Source: Salinarimonas sp. (GTDB lineage Bacteria > Pseudomonadota > Alphaproteobacteria > Rhizobiales > Beijerinckiaceae). Taken from it: a DNA stretch of 33,344 nucleotides. Positions 25,338 through 33,337 of this stretch are shown one piece after another. A program made the translations under genes and the position numbers. Every line of letters starts with the position of its first letter. Within the stretch, counting starts at the first letter, position 1. The notes under the pieces were generated by a model. That model was not told where the DNA came from. It did no database searches and was given only the letters and a program-made list of their open reading frames with translations. The stretch is taken from assembly GCA_020832565.1 (NCBI GenBank), contig JAFIEI010000044.1:1-33344 (forward strand), given 5' to 3'.

Positions 25338-26198
25338 ATGATGCCACAAGACATGCCGATCACGGCCCGCCTGATACGGATTACGGATGCGTTCGATCCG
25401 CGCATCGTCGATTATCGCGATGTGCGCGATCGCGATCTCAAGGGGCGCGGCGGTCGGTTCATTGCGGAAGGTGCGGTCGTGGTGCGCGAAATGGCGCGCG
25501 GCGGACGCTTTGCCTTCGAATCCGCTCTGATCGCTGAGAACCGCGTCCCGGCCATGGCGGATTGGATCGCGGGCCTTCCGGAAGACGTCCCGGTCCATGT
25601 CGCGGAAGGAGCGGTCATGGATGCGATTGCGGGCTTTGCCATCCATCGGGGTATTCTGGCGCTGGCGCGGCGCGGTGATCCGATCGATCCCGTCGCCCTT
25701 CTCTCGGCGACGCGACCGGATGCGCTGGTGGTGGCCTGTTTCGGGATCACCAATCACGACAATCTCGGTGGCATATTCCGCAACGCCGCCGCCTTCGGTG
25801 TGGCCGGCATCCTGCTCGATGAAACATGCTGCGATCCGCTCTACCGGAAGGCCTTGCGCGTCTCCGTCGGCGCGGCGGCGCGGGTCCCCTTCGCCAGGCT
25901 GGGCGCGACGGAGGCGCCGCAGAGCAAGTCGGGCGATGCCTGCGAATTGCTGCGTGCGCACGGTTTCACGCCGCTCGCCCTGTCGCCGCGCGGCCGGCGC
26001 ACATTGGAGGAAGCCGCCCGCGAATTCGGCGGGCGACGCGCGCTCCTGCTCGGCAGCGAAGGTCCCGGCCTGCCCGCTGCCGTGATGGATGCCGCGACCG
26101 GGGTGCGGATTGCCATGCATGACGATTTCGACAGCCTCAACGTCGCCACGACATCGGGCATTGCGCTTTATGCGCTGACACGAACGGCGCAAGGCTGA
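25338..26198 (+). CDS. SpoU/TrmH-family RNA methyltransferase
   Basis: The 286-residue protein has an N-terminal substrate-binding region (RFIAEGAVVVREMARG at 40-55) and the SPOUT trefoil-knot domain. Motif 1 is HDNLGGIFRNAAAFG (140-154), motif 2 LLLGSEGPGL (237-246) and motif 3 DSLNVATTSGIALY (265-278). It should 2'-O-methylate rRNA or tRNA with SAM; the target nucleotide cannot be read from sequence. ATGs at 25338, 25341 and 25353 are all possible and none has a good ribosome site. The gene is divergent from rnd across about 120 bases and converges on the HECGH protein gene. Confidence 0.92.
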   Translation: MMPQDMPITARLIRITDAFDPRIVDYRDVRDRDLKGRGGRFIAEGAVVVREMARGGRFAFESALIAENRVPAMADWIAGLPEDVPVHVAEGAVMDAIAGFAIHRGILALARRGDPIDPVALLSATRPDALVVACFGITNHDNLGGIFRNAAAFGVAGILLDETCCDPLYRKALRVSVGAAARVPFARLGATEAPQSKSGDACELLRAHGFTPLALSPRGRRTLEEAAREFGGRRALLLGSEGPGLPAAVMDAATGVRIAMHDDFDSLNVATTSGIALYALTRTAQG

Positions 26199-26224
26199 AC
26201 CGATTCCCCGGATCCGACAGCCCC

Positions 26225-26824
26225 TCATTCCATCGGCAACTTCGAGGGCCCGCGGGGGCCTGTCGGCCCATTCGGGCGCACCTCCGTTCCGTAAGCCTTG
26301 ACGCCGCCGCTGCCCATATCGAGCTCGCGCTTGATCACGGCCTGGAAGCGCTGGTTCGCGCCGAAGCCCCCCAGCGGGCCGTCCTCGAGCTTGGCCAGGG
26401 CATGGCCGCATTCATGGATCAGCAAATCGAGGAGATTGCCCTGGTCGAGATTGATATAGATCTTTTCGTCGCGCGCACCGATTGTCGAGCGGCTGTTGCC
26501 GCCGCCATGTCCGATGGTGATCCACAGCGTGTCGTAATCAGCCAGCGCCTTGTTGAGCACGCCGCGAAAGGTCGGGCTCAGCCGCACCAGACGATGCAGG
26601 TAGGACATGCATTCGCGCGCGCGCTCGCCGGAAATGATGATCTGGTCGTCGAAGCCGCTCGCGACCCGCGCCTCGGCCGCCTCGGTATCGTGGTGCCTCA
26701 GATATTCCCGGCGCAGTTCCGCCTGGAATTCGCGCGACTTGTCCTGCAGATCGCCTTCGCGGCGCGAGGGGGTGACCGGAGTGATCTCCGGCGAACCCTG
26801 CACGTTTCTGGGGCCCTTGACCAT
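26225..26824 (-). CDS. Unknown protein with zinc-metallopeptidase motif HECGH
   Basis: No named family is recognised with confidence. The 199-residue protein (start ATG 26824, with GAGG eight bases upstream) has a polar, probably disordered N-terminus (1-50), a helical middle and a compact domain. HECGH at 137-141 (LLIHECGHALAKLEDG) fits the zincin motif HExxH, preceded by a beta strand KIYINL, the usual zincin order. NleD/M91-like effector proteases share this layout, but that is only an analogy. No signal peptide is seen. The C-terminus repeats G-P-x-G-P-x-G-P. A good sigma70-like promoter lies about 130 bases upstream in an AT-rich patch. Its neighbours are unrelated by function. Confidence 0.7.
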   Translation of the reverse strand: MVKGPRNVQGSPEITPVTPSRREGDLQDKSREFQAELRREYLRHHDTEAAEARVASGFDDQIIISGERARECMSYLHRLVRLSPTFRGVLNKALADYDTLWITIGHGGGNSRSTIGARDEKIYINLDQGNLLDLLIHECGHALAKLEDGPLGGFGANQRFQAVIKRELDMGSGGVKAYGTEVRPNGPTGPRGPSKLPME

Positions 26825-26953
26825 GCTCACGCCTCGTTCGGATACGCCACCATGTGCCCTGCGGGACGCACTCGGGAAAGCGGTCTGCATTCCGCGCACG
26901 GGCCTCGGACGAGCATCCGGACACAGATCGCCACCACCCGATTACAATTTAAA

Positions 26954-26981
26954 ATTATAAATACTTCCTTGATGACGGCAA
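26954..26981 (-). promoter_or_regulatory. Sigma70-like promoter for the HECGH protein gene
   Basis: Read on the minus strand, TTGCCG (26981-26976) and a perfect TATAAT (26959-26954) are separated by 16 bases. The region is AT-rich in an otherwise GC-rich window. It would give a leader of about 120 bases before the start at 26824. Confidence 0.6.
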
Positions 26982-27023
26982 GGGTAGCGTCCGGCGAAGC
27001 CCTGACCTGCCCCCGGGCGCGCT

Positions 27024-28250
27024 TCATTGCGTCTTGATTGCGTAGCTGACACCCTGCTTCATGATCAGGGAAAGCCGTTGCGGCAATTGCGTCATGATGC
27101 CGATATCACGCAACGGATCACCATCGAAGGCGATGAGATCGGCACAATAACCCGGGGCGATACGCCCGAGTCGATCCTCCATTCGCAGCAATGTCGCGCC
27201 GGTGACCGTCGCCGTGCGAAGCAGATCAGCCGGTGGCACCACTTCCGCGCGTAGCCCGAATTCATCGAGCTGGCGACGGTGCATGGTGCCGAGGAGATCC
27301 GTGCCATAGGCCATCTGCACGCCGGCACGATAAGCCATCTCGACGGCGCGGATGCCGGCATCGAGCACGATGTCGATCTTGTCGGCGAGGCTTGCCGGCA
27401 GCCCCGCCGCCACCCCCTCGTCCTTGAGCGCGCGATAGGTGGAAAGCGTCGGCACGAGGAAGGCACCCCTCTCCTTCATCATGGCGATGGCCGCTTCGTC
27501 AACGAGATTGCCGTGCTCGATCGAGCGAACCCCGTTGCGCACGCAGCGGGTAATCGCGCGCGCAGTATAGGCATGCGCCACGACGTAGCGATTGGCCATT
27601 TGCGCCTCGTCGACTGCCACCGCGATCTCCGCCTCCGAGAACTGGTCGGAATCGATCCGATCGGTGGGTGACGACACACCGCCATTGGCCATGATCTTGA
27701 CGTGATGCGCACCGCGCCGCAGTTCGTCGCGGGCTGCGGCACGCACAGCCTCGACGCCGTCACAACGGCGCCCCAGACCGGGCACCGTATAGGCTTCGTC
27801 GATCGTATCCTCGCCTGGTCCGCGCATGTCGCCATGACCGCCCGTGGGCGAAAGCGCCTTGCCACCGAAGGCGATGCGCGGACCGATGAACAGACCGTCA
27901 TCCACCGCCCGGGCCAGACCGAAATCACAACCGCCGACATCGCGCACCGTGGTGAAGCCGCGCCCCATCATAGAGCGCAATGTCCGCGATGCGTGCGCGG
28001 CCACCTCGAACGGCGATTGTCGCTGGATTGCTGCGAAATCCGCCGTATGGGCGATGACATGCACATGCGCATCGATCAGTCCCGGCATCACCGTCGCGCC
28101 CGCCACATCGATCCGACGGGCATCGGCCATTCTCGGCTGCAACCGCGAGAGCTCGCGTATAACCCCGCCCTCGACCACGATATGCGCCTCGTCGACATAA
28201 GCCCCCTGGTCGACATCGATGATTTTGGCGTTCGAGATGATCGTCAGCAT
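27024..28250 (-). CDS. Metal-dependent amidohydrolase (COG1228/prolidase-like)
   Basis: The 408-residue protein is an amidohydrolase-superfamily TIM-barrel enzyme. The likely metal ligands are all present: His62 and His64 in LIDAHVHVIAH, Lys185 (probably carboxylated) in HHVKIMANGG, His226 in VVAHAYTA, His246 in SIEHG and Asp318 in AYGTDLL. The KIMANGG and PTGGHGD segments are typical of the Sgx9260/Cc2672 branch, whose known members cleave dipeptides or N-acyl dipeptides. There is no signal peptide, so it acts in the cytosol. The ATG at 28250 has AGGA seven bases upstream. It is divergent from the TRAP operon across 346 bases and may hydrolyse what that transporter imports. Confidence 0.93.
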   Translation of the reverse strand: MLTIISNAKIIDVDQGAYVDEAHIVVEGGVIRELSRLQPRMADARRIDVAGATVMPGLIDAHVHVIAHTADFAAIQRQSPFEVAAHASRTLRSMMGRGFTTVRDVGGCDFGLARAVDDGLFIGPRIAFGGKALSPTGGHGDMRGPGEDTIDEAYTVPGLGRRCDGVEAVRAAARDELRRGAHHVKIMANGGVSSPTDRIDSDQFSEAEIAVAVDEAQMANRYVVAHAYTARAITRCVRNGVRSIEHGNLVDEAAIAMMKERGAFLVPTLSTYRALKDEGVAAGLPASLADKIDIVLDAGIRAVEMAYRAGVQMAYGTDLLGTMHRRQLDEFGLRAEVVPPADLLRTATVTGATLLRMEDRLGRIAPGYCADLIAFDGDPLRDIGIMTQLPQRLSLIMKQGVSYAIKTQ

Positions 28251-28334
28251 GGGTCTTCCTTGTTCTTTGTAATCTTTTCGGATCAGCCGCAGCGGTGACG
28301 GTGCGCTTGCGGTAATCCATGCGTCCGCGCGGGC

Positions 28335-28363
28335 ATGATAGATGTCCAACATAAAACCGTCAA
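28335..28363 (-). promoter_or_regulatory. Sigma70-like promoter for the amidohydrolase gene
   Basis: On the minus strand TTGACG (28363-28358) and TATCAT (28340-28335) are 17 bases apart, close to the ideal spacing. The start codon is 85 bases downstream. One ATCTTGC repeat lies across its -35 edge. Confidence 0.65.
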
Positions 28364-28465
28364 TCTTGCATGAATTATACAAAAATATGCTGTTTTGAAG
28401 CATTTTTAGACATTATAAAAACAGTCAGGCTTGACGGTGTTTTGATCTTGCGCATAATCTTGCAT
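28362..28465. repeat. Three ATCTTGC direct repeats in the divergent promoter region
   Basis: AATCTTGCAT occurs at 28362-28371 and again at 28456-28465; a variant, GATCTTGCGCAT, lies at 28444-28455. The outer copies overlap the -35 of the leftward promoter and the -10 of the rightward promoter. A separate 7-bp inverted repeat, CTGTTTT (28390-28396) with AAAACAG (28418-28424), lies between them. These are candidate operators for the TetR protein of the operon. The rest of the 346-base spacer (28251-28596) shows nothing more. Confidence 0.45.
28431..28458 (+). promoter_or_regulatory. Sigma70-like promoter for the TRAP operon
   Basis: TTGACG (28431-28436) and CATAAT (28453-28458) are 16 bases apart on the plus strand, 139 bases before the dctP start. 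The surrounding DNA is AT-rich. ATCTTGC repeats overlap the -10. Confidence 0.65.
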
Positions 28466-28596
28466 CCGGCGCCGGGAAATGGGTATCCGCAAGATGACCC
28501 GAGCGCCGCAAAGGGCGTGCATGCGATCGGGACCGCACACTTGCCACGAGGGCACACGCCCCTGCCGACAGGCTTCAAGAAAGAGGGAACAGGCTG

Positions 28597-29736
28597 ATGA
28601 CGGGGAAAAAACTATTCAATGCCGCGATCGGGGGCGTCGCCCTCGCCGCACTCACACTGGGCGCCGCACAGGCCCAGACCACGTTCACCACCACGGCGTT
28701 CTACGACCAGAACCACCCGCTGTCCCATTACGGCTATGTGGAATGGGGCGAGATTCTCACGGAACTCTCAGATGGTGCGCTGCAGCCGGAATTCTTTGCC
28801 GGAACGGTGCTGCTGGCGCCGCGTGCAGCCCTGCAGGGCATCCGTGACGGCGTCGTCCAGATTGCCCACCATGCCGCTGTGTTCACGCCGTCGGAATTGC
28901 CGGTCGCGAATGCCGTGCAGGAGCTCGGCTTCAACTTTTCCGATCCGATCGTCGGCATCTTCGCGGTGGCCGATTTCTCGATCAACAACGCGACCCAGCA
29001 GGCGGAATGGGAGGAGAGCGGCGTCGTCTATCTCGGCGCCTACAACACGCCCGCCTATATCATCTTTTGCCGCGAATCGGTGCGCAACCTCGAGGAAATC
29101 CAGGGCAAGCGTATCCGCACCGCCGGCTCGACCGTGTCGCGCTGGGTCGAGAGCGTCGGCGGGGTGCCCGTTAATGTGCCATCCAGCGAGATGTATACCG
29201 GGCTCGAGCGTGGCACGCTCGACTGCGCCTCGAATGCGCCGAACGACCTGATCGACCGCTCCCTCTACGAAGTCGCCGACCATACCACCCTGGTGCCGAC
29301 CGGCATGTACTGGGCCGGACCGCATTGGGGGGCCAATCCCGAATTCTGGGCGGATCTTTCCGCGCAAGAACGGCGCTGGGTGATGGAAGCGACGGCGCGG
29401 TCCATGGCGCGCATGAATATCGGCTATATCGCGGCAAGCGAAAACGCGCTCGAGGAGGCGGCCGGTCGCGGTCATGCCGTACATGAACCCGAAGCCGACA
29501 TGATGGCCTCGATCGAGGAATTCCGCGCGCAGGCCCTGACCAATGTCTACGAGACGGCCGAGACCACCTTCGGCCTGACCAACGGCGCCGAAGTCATCGA
29601 CGATTTCATCGCCACCGTGGCCAAATGGGAAGAGCTTCTCGCCGATGTCGACCGCACCGACGAGGACGCCCTGACCGCGATCGCCCTCCGCGAGATCTAC
29701 GACAAGCTGGACCCCGAAACCTACGGGGTTTACTGA
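28597..29736 (+). CDS. TRAP transporter periplasmic substrate-binding protein (DctP family)
   Basis: The 379-residue precursor has a signal peptide (MTGKKLFN, hydrophobic core, then AQAQ with likely cleavage after residue 26). The mature part shows the DctP fold: an early NHPLSHYGYVEWGEIL helix, PRAALQGIRDGVVQIAHHAA, and the carboxylate-site region GKRIRTAGSTVSRWVESVGG followed by VPSSEMYTGLERGTLDCASN. The arginine of KRIRTAG fits the residue that binds the substrate carboxylate in this family. It would capture an organic acid or amino-acid-like compound for the DctQM channel. The ATG at 28597 has AGAGGGAACAGG upstream. The substrate is unknown, but not obviously the C4-dicarboxylates of classical DctP. 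Confidence 0.93.
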   Translation: MTGKKLFNAAIGGVALAALTLGAAQAQTTFTTTAFYDQNHPLSHYGYVEWGEILTELSDGALQPEFFAGTVLLAPRAALQGIRDGVVQIAHHAAVFTPSELPVANAVQELGFNFSDPIVGIFAVADFSINNATQQAEWEESGVVYLGAYNTPAYIIFCRESVRNLEEIQGKRIRTAGSTVSRWVESVGGVPVNVPSSEMYTGLERGTLDCASNAPNDLIDRSLYEVADHTTLVPTGMYWAGPHWGANPEFWADLSAQERRWVMEATARSMARMNIGYIAASENALEEAAGRGHAVHEPEADMMASIEEFRAQALTNVYETAETTFGLTNGAEVIDDFIATVAKWEELLADVDRTDEDALTAIALREIYDKLDPETYGVY

Positions 29737-29831
29737 TGCGACGGGCGCCGTGCCCGTCATACACGCGGCGCGGCGCCCCTCTCCATGGCGAATCGGGATT
29801 TCAGGCGATGCGGCAAAAGGCTGTTGGCGGC

Positions 29832-30518
29832 ATGACGGGCGGACGTAACGAACGGGGCAAGGGCGCGCGGAGCACACCGGTGCGCACCCAGGCCGAGCGC
29901 TCGGCGAGCACACGTGAGAAGATCCTCACCGTCACCATCGACCTGCTGTACAGGCAGGGCCTGCGCGATACCTCGACTGTGGATATCGCCGCTGCAGCCG
30001 GCGTCTCGCGTGGTGCCCTGCTGCATCATTATCCCACGAAGGAAGAGCTCCTGAAGGAAGCATTGCGCTTTTTGCTGCATAAGGAAATCGACAGCATTCG
30101 CGCCATGGCGCATGAAATCGACGATGGCCGGCTCGATACGGATGGCTTGTTCGAGGCCTTGTGGGAGAAGTTTTCCGGGCCTCTTTTCATGGTCACGCTG
30201 GAGTACGTCACCGCCGCGCGAACCGATCCTGCGATCCGCGCGGCACTGCAGCCCGTGGCCTACGAGTTCAATGCCTCCCTCGACGAGATCTGGGAGCTGT
30301 TCTTCACCGAGAGCGCCGTGACGCCTGGGGAACGCCGCAAGGCGCTCACCGCAACGCTTTGCTTCATGCGCGGCATGGGCACGCAGAAGGTCTGGCGCGA
30401 GGATCCCAAATTCTTCGAGGACATGCTGGATTTCTGGAAGACCTTCATCCGCTCCTCCATCGGGCTGGAACGCAGACCGCACGCACGTAACAGGCGCGGC
30501 GGGATCGACGGAGCCTGA
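29832..30518 (+). CDS. TetR/AcrR family transcriptional regulator
   Basis: This 228-residue form has a TetR helix-turn-helix at about residues 30-75 (ILTVTIDLLYRQGLRDTSTV, then AAAAGVSRGALLHHY and PTKEELLKEA). The all-helical C-terminal ligand domain resembles the TetR_C group seen beside catabolic genes. The start is uncertain: ATG 29832, ATG 29808 (AGGCG three bases upstream), or ATG 29736, which overlaps the dctP stop as TGATG. It lies between the dctP and dctQ genes, two bases before dctQ, so it is translated with the transporter. It probably represses the divergent promoters at 28335-28458 and senses the imported compound or a product. Confidence 0.92.
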   Translation: MTGGRNERGKGARSTPVRTQAERSASTREKILTVTIDLLYRQGLRDTSTVDIAAAAGVSRGALLHHYPTKEELLKEALRFLLHKEIDSIRAMAHEIDDGRLDTDGLFEALWEKFSGPLFMVTLEYVTAARTDPAIRAALQPVAYEFNASLDEIWELFFTESAVTPGERRKALTATLCFMRGMGTQKVWREDPKFFEDMLDFWKTFIRSSIGLERRPHARNRRGGIDGA

Positions 30519-30520
30519 CG

Positions 30521-31018
30521 ATGCTGGCAAGGATCGAGCGCAGCATGGATATCCTGGCAAAGGCGCTGCTCGTGATCGGCTGCATCGCCCTCGCCCTGAT
30601 GATGTTCCACGTCACCGCCGACGTCACCATGCGCTACGTCTTCAATCGCCCCATCATCGGGACACCGGAGACCGTGGCCTATTACTACATGGTCTTCGCC
30701 GTATTCCTGCCGCTCGCCTTTGTCGAGCGTCGGGGGGAGCATATCCGCGTCGATCTGTTTACGCAGATGATGCCACAACGGGTGCAACTCCTCCTGTATC
30801 TTCTCGCCTGCACTCTCGGGCTGATCTTCTTCGGCATGCTGGGCTATCAGAGCTACCTCGATGCGCTGCGCGCGACCACGCGCGGCGAGACCATCATGTC
30901 GAATTTCCTCTTCTATATCTGGCCGGCGCGATGGGCTCTGCCGATCGGTTTCGGCGGGATCGTGCTCGCACTCATCGTCAACATGATCAGAGCGCTGCGT
31001 CTCGGGCGCGCCCTCTGA
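30521..31018 (+). CDS. TRAP transporter small permease subunit (DctQ family)
   Basis: The 165-residue protein has four predicted membrane helices, at about residues 14-35, 47-68, 88-108 and 132-152, as in DctQ proteins. TADVTMRYVFNRPIIGTPE is the family signature, and FVERRGEHIRVDLF follows helix 2. It forms the membrane complex with the large permease and takes no part in catalysis by itself. It follows the TetR gene by two bases; the ATG at 30521 probably relies on translational coupling because no strong ribosome site is seen. Confidence 0.93.
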   Translation: MLARIERSMDILAKALLVIGCIALALMMFHVTADVTMRYVFNRPIIGTPETVAYYYMVFAVFLPLAFVERRGEHIRVDLFTQMMPQRVQLLLYLLACTLGLIFFGMLGYQSYLDALRATTRGETIMSNFLFYIWPARWALPIGFGGIVLALIVNMIRALRLGRAL

Positions 31019-31068
31019 CGACAGGCCTTTGCCGGTGACCGGGACGGCAGCTGCGGGGGGTACAAACG

Positions 31069-32379
31069 ATGACCAATCTCGAAATCGGCGTCATGGGCAT
31101 CTTCGCGACGCTCGGTCTGATCGCGATCCGGGTGCCGATCGGAATAGCGCTCGGCCTCGTCTCGATCGCGGGGATCACGATGATCACCAATGCCCGCGTC
31201 GCTTGGGGGGGCATCTCTGCCACTCCGTTTGATTTCGTCGGAGACTGGTCACTCTCGGCGGCGCCGATGTTCCTGCTCATGGGCTATATCGCCACCGCGA
31301 CGGGGCTTACGAACGGCCTGTTCAACGCCATGCGCATCATGCTCGCGCGCCTGCCCGGCGGGCTTGCCGTTGCCAGTGTCGGTGCCTGTGCGCTTTTCGC
31401 CTCGGCCTCGGGATCGAGCGTGGCGACCTCGGCTGCGATGTCGCGCATCGCGGTGCCGGAAATGCTGCGCTACAATTACGACAAGGGCCTCGCCACCGGT
31501 GTCATCGCCGCCTCGGGAACCCTCGGGTCGCTGATCCCGCCGAGCGTGCTGCTCGTCCTCTATGGCGTCTATGCGCAGGTTTCGGTCGGCCAGCTCTTCA
31601 TGGCGGGAGTTATACCGGGAATCCTCTCGGCCCTGATCTACATGGCCATGATCATCACGCGGGTGAAGCTGAACCCGGCGCTTGCGGGCAATTTCGAGCA
31701 GCGTTTCACCCGCGCCGAGAAGATCGCGGCAGTCAAGGATATCTGGCCGCTGCCCCTGCTCATTGCCTCGGTGATCGGCGGGATTTTCCTCGGCATCTTC
31801 TCACCCACGGAAGCCGGCGCACTCGGCGCCTTCACCGCCTTCCTGATCGCTCTCGTGCGCGGGAACGTGAGTTGGTCGAGCATGCGCGAGGCCTTCACCA
31901 ACACGGCGGTGAGCACGACGAGCATCTTCATCATCCTCATCGGCTCGGTGCTGTTCACCCGCTTCCTCGCCTTCTCCGGGGTGCCTGCGGCATTCTCGGA
32001 CACGATGCTCGGCATCTCCGATCATCCGCTGTGGATCCTGCTCGCGGTGGTCATGATCTTCCTGATTCTGGGGATGTTCATCGATTCGATCGGCCTGCTC
32101 CTGCTGACGTTGCCTCTGCTGCTGCCGCTCGTGAATGGTGCAGGGATGGATCTGATCTGGTTCGGGATCATCGCGATCAAGCTCCTCGAGATCGGCCTGG
32201 TCACGCCGCCGGTGGGCCTCAACGTGTATGTCATCAAGGGGGCGCTCGGCGACCAGGTCAGCCTGACGCGTATCTTCGCCGGTGTGGGCTGGTTCGTCGG
32301 CATGGACGCGATCACGCTGATCCTGCTCATCGCCTTTCCCATGCTCGTCCTGTGGCTCCCGGGGGTGATGTTCACCTGA
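31069..32379 (+). CDS. TRAP transporter large permease subunit (DctM family)
   Basis: The 436-residue transport subunit is nearly all membrane helix and belongs to the DctM branch of the ion-transporter superfamily. Family segments include SAAPMFLLMGYIATATG, ASASGSSVATSAAMSRIAVPEM, GTLGSLIPPSVLLVLYGV and GLVTPPVGLNVYVIKG; the two helix-hairpin regions likely bind sodium. It imports the substrate captured by DctP using an ion gradient. GGGGGG lies about eight bases before the ATG at 31069, after a 50-base gap from dctQ. It closes the operon. Confidence 0.94.
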   Translation: MTNLEIGVMGIFATLGLIAIRVPIGIALGLVSIAGITMITNARVAWGGISATPFDFVGDWSLSAAPMFLLMGYIATATGLTNGLFNAMRIMLARLPGGLAVASVGACALFASASGSSVATSAAMSRIAVPEMLRYNYDKGLATGVIAASGTLGSLIPPSVLLVLYGVYAQVSVGQLFMAGVIPGILSALIYMAMIITRVKLNPALAGNFEQRFTRAEKIAAVKDIWPLPLLIASVIGGIFLGIFSPTEAGALGAFTAFLIALVRGNVSWSSMREAFTNTAVSTTSIFIILIGSVLFTRFLAFSGVPAAFSDTMLGISDHPLWILLAVVMIFLILGMFIDSIGLLLLTLPLLLPLVNGAGMDLIWFGIIAIKLLEIGLVTPPVGLNVYVIKGALGDQVSLTRIFAGVGWFVGMDAITLILLIAFPMLVLWLPGVMFT

Positions 32380-32488
32380 TCTGGCGACACAATTTTAGAT
32401 TTCAGCTTGCATACCGCGCCGAGATCGCGCAAATGCCGAACGCGCGCCCGCCCGGGCAGATGCGTTGTCGCGATGAAAGCACCGGCCG

Positions 32489-33337
32489 ATGACTTACCGC
32501 CACATCCTCACCCTCTCCTGCCCCGACCGGATCGGCATCGTCGCCGCCGTTGCCGGATTTCTGGCGGGCCGCGAGGGCAACATCCTTGCCAGCGCCCAAT
32601 ACAACGACCCCGATACGGCGCGCTTCTTCATGCGCGTGCGATTCGAAATCGGGCATGGCGCTGAGGAACTGCGGACCGCCTTCGCCGAAGAGGTCGGGGT
32701 GCCTTTTGCCATGGAATGGGAGATCGTATCGAGTGATTTCCGTCCGCGCATGCTCGTGCTGGTCTCGAAGTTCGGCCACTGCCTGAACGATCTGCTCTAC
32801 CGCCACGGCGCGGATCTGCTGCCGGCCGAGATCACGGCGGTCGTCTCCAATCATCGCGATTTCGAACGTCTCACCGCAAGCTATGAGATCCCCTTCCATC
32901 ATCTTCCGGTGAATGCGCAGACGAAGGCCGCTCAGGAGGAGGCGCTGGCCTCGCTGATCGCAAAGGAGCGCATCGATCTGGTGGTGCTCGCGCGCTACAT
33001 GCAGGTGCTTTCGCCGGGTTTCTGCGCATCGATGCCCGGGCGGATCATCAATATCCACCATTCCTTCCTGCCCAGCTTCAAGGGAGCGGCCCCTTATACC
33101 CAGGCACATCTGCGCGGCGTGAAGCTGATCGGCGCCACGGCGCATTACGTCACCGCCGATCTCGACGAGGGACCGATCATCGAACAGGACGTGACCCGCG
33201 TCGACCATACGATGAGCCCGGATGAACTTATGGCGGCGGGACGCGACGTAGAATGCTCCGTCCTGGCGCGCGCCGTACGCTATCACCTCGAGCGCCGCGT
33301 CCTGCTCAACGGCGCGCGAACCGTCATTTTCCGGTGA
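32489..33337 (+). CDS. purU: Formyltetrahydrofolate deformylase
   Basis: The 282-residue cytosolic enzyme hydrolyses 10-formyl-THF to THF and formate, balancing one-carbon pools. Residues 5-80 form an ACT domain (LSCPDRIGIVAAVAGFLA), and the formyltransferase-like domain begins near residue 87 (RMLVLVSKFGHCLNDLL). The catalytic Asn188-His190-Asp226 set is visible in RIINIHHSFLPSFKGA and DLDEGPIIEQD. The length matches PurU. It follows the TRAP permease by 109 bases on the same strand; this may be chance or read-through. No terminator was seen in the gap. The gene is complete just before the window ends. Confidence 0.96.
   Translation: MTYRHILTLSCPDRIGIVAAVAGFLAGREGNILASAQYNDPDTARFFMRVRFEIGHGAEELRTAFAEEVGVPFAMEWEIVSSDFRPRMLVLVSKFGHCLNDLLYRHGADLLPAEITAVVSNHRDFERLTASYEIPFHHLPVNAQTKAAQEEALASLIAKERIDLVVLARYMQVLSPGFCASMPGRIINIHHSFLPSFKGAAPYTQAHLRGVKLIGATAHYVTADLDEGPIIEQDVTRVDHTMSPDELMAAGRDVECSVLARAVRYHLERRVLLNGARTVIFR

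Noticed and set aside
32380-32488. Riboswitch or regulator site before purU
   Set aside because: No conserved riboswitch core or clear dyad is visible beyond a short CCCGGG palindrome, which is expected in GC-rich DNA.
32489-33337. purU as a functional member of the TRAP module
   Set aside because: It is 109 bases downstream on the same strand, but no other one-carbon gene is present and PurU is a housekeeping enzyme found in many contexts.
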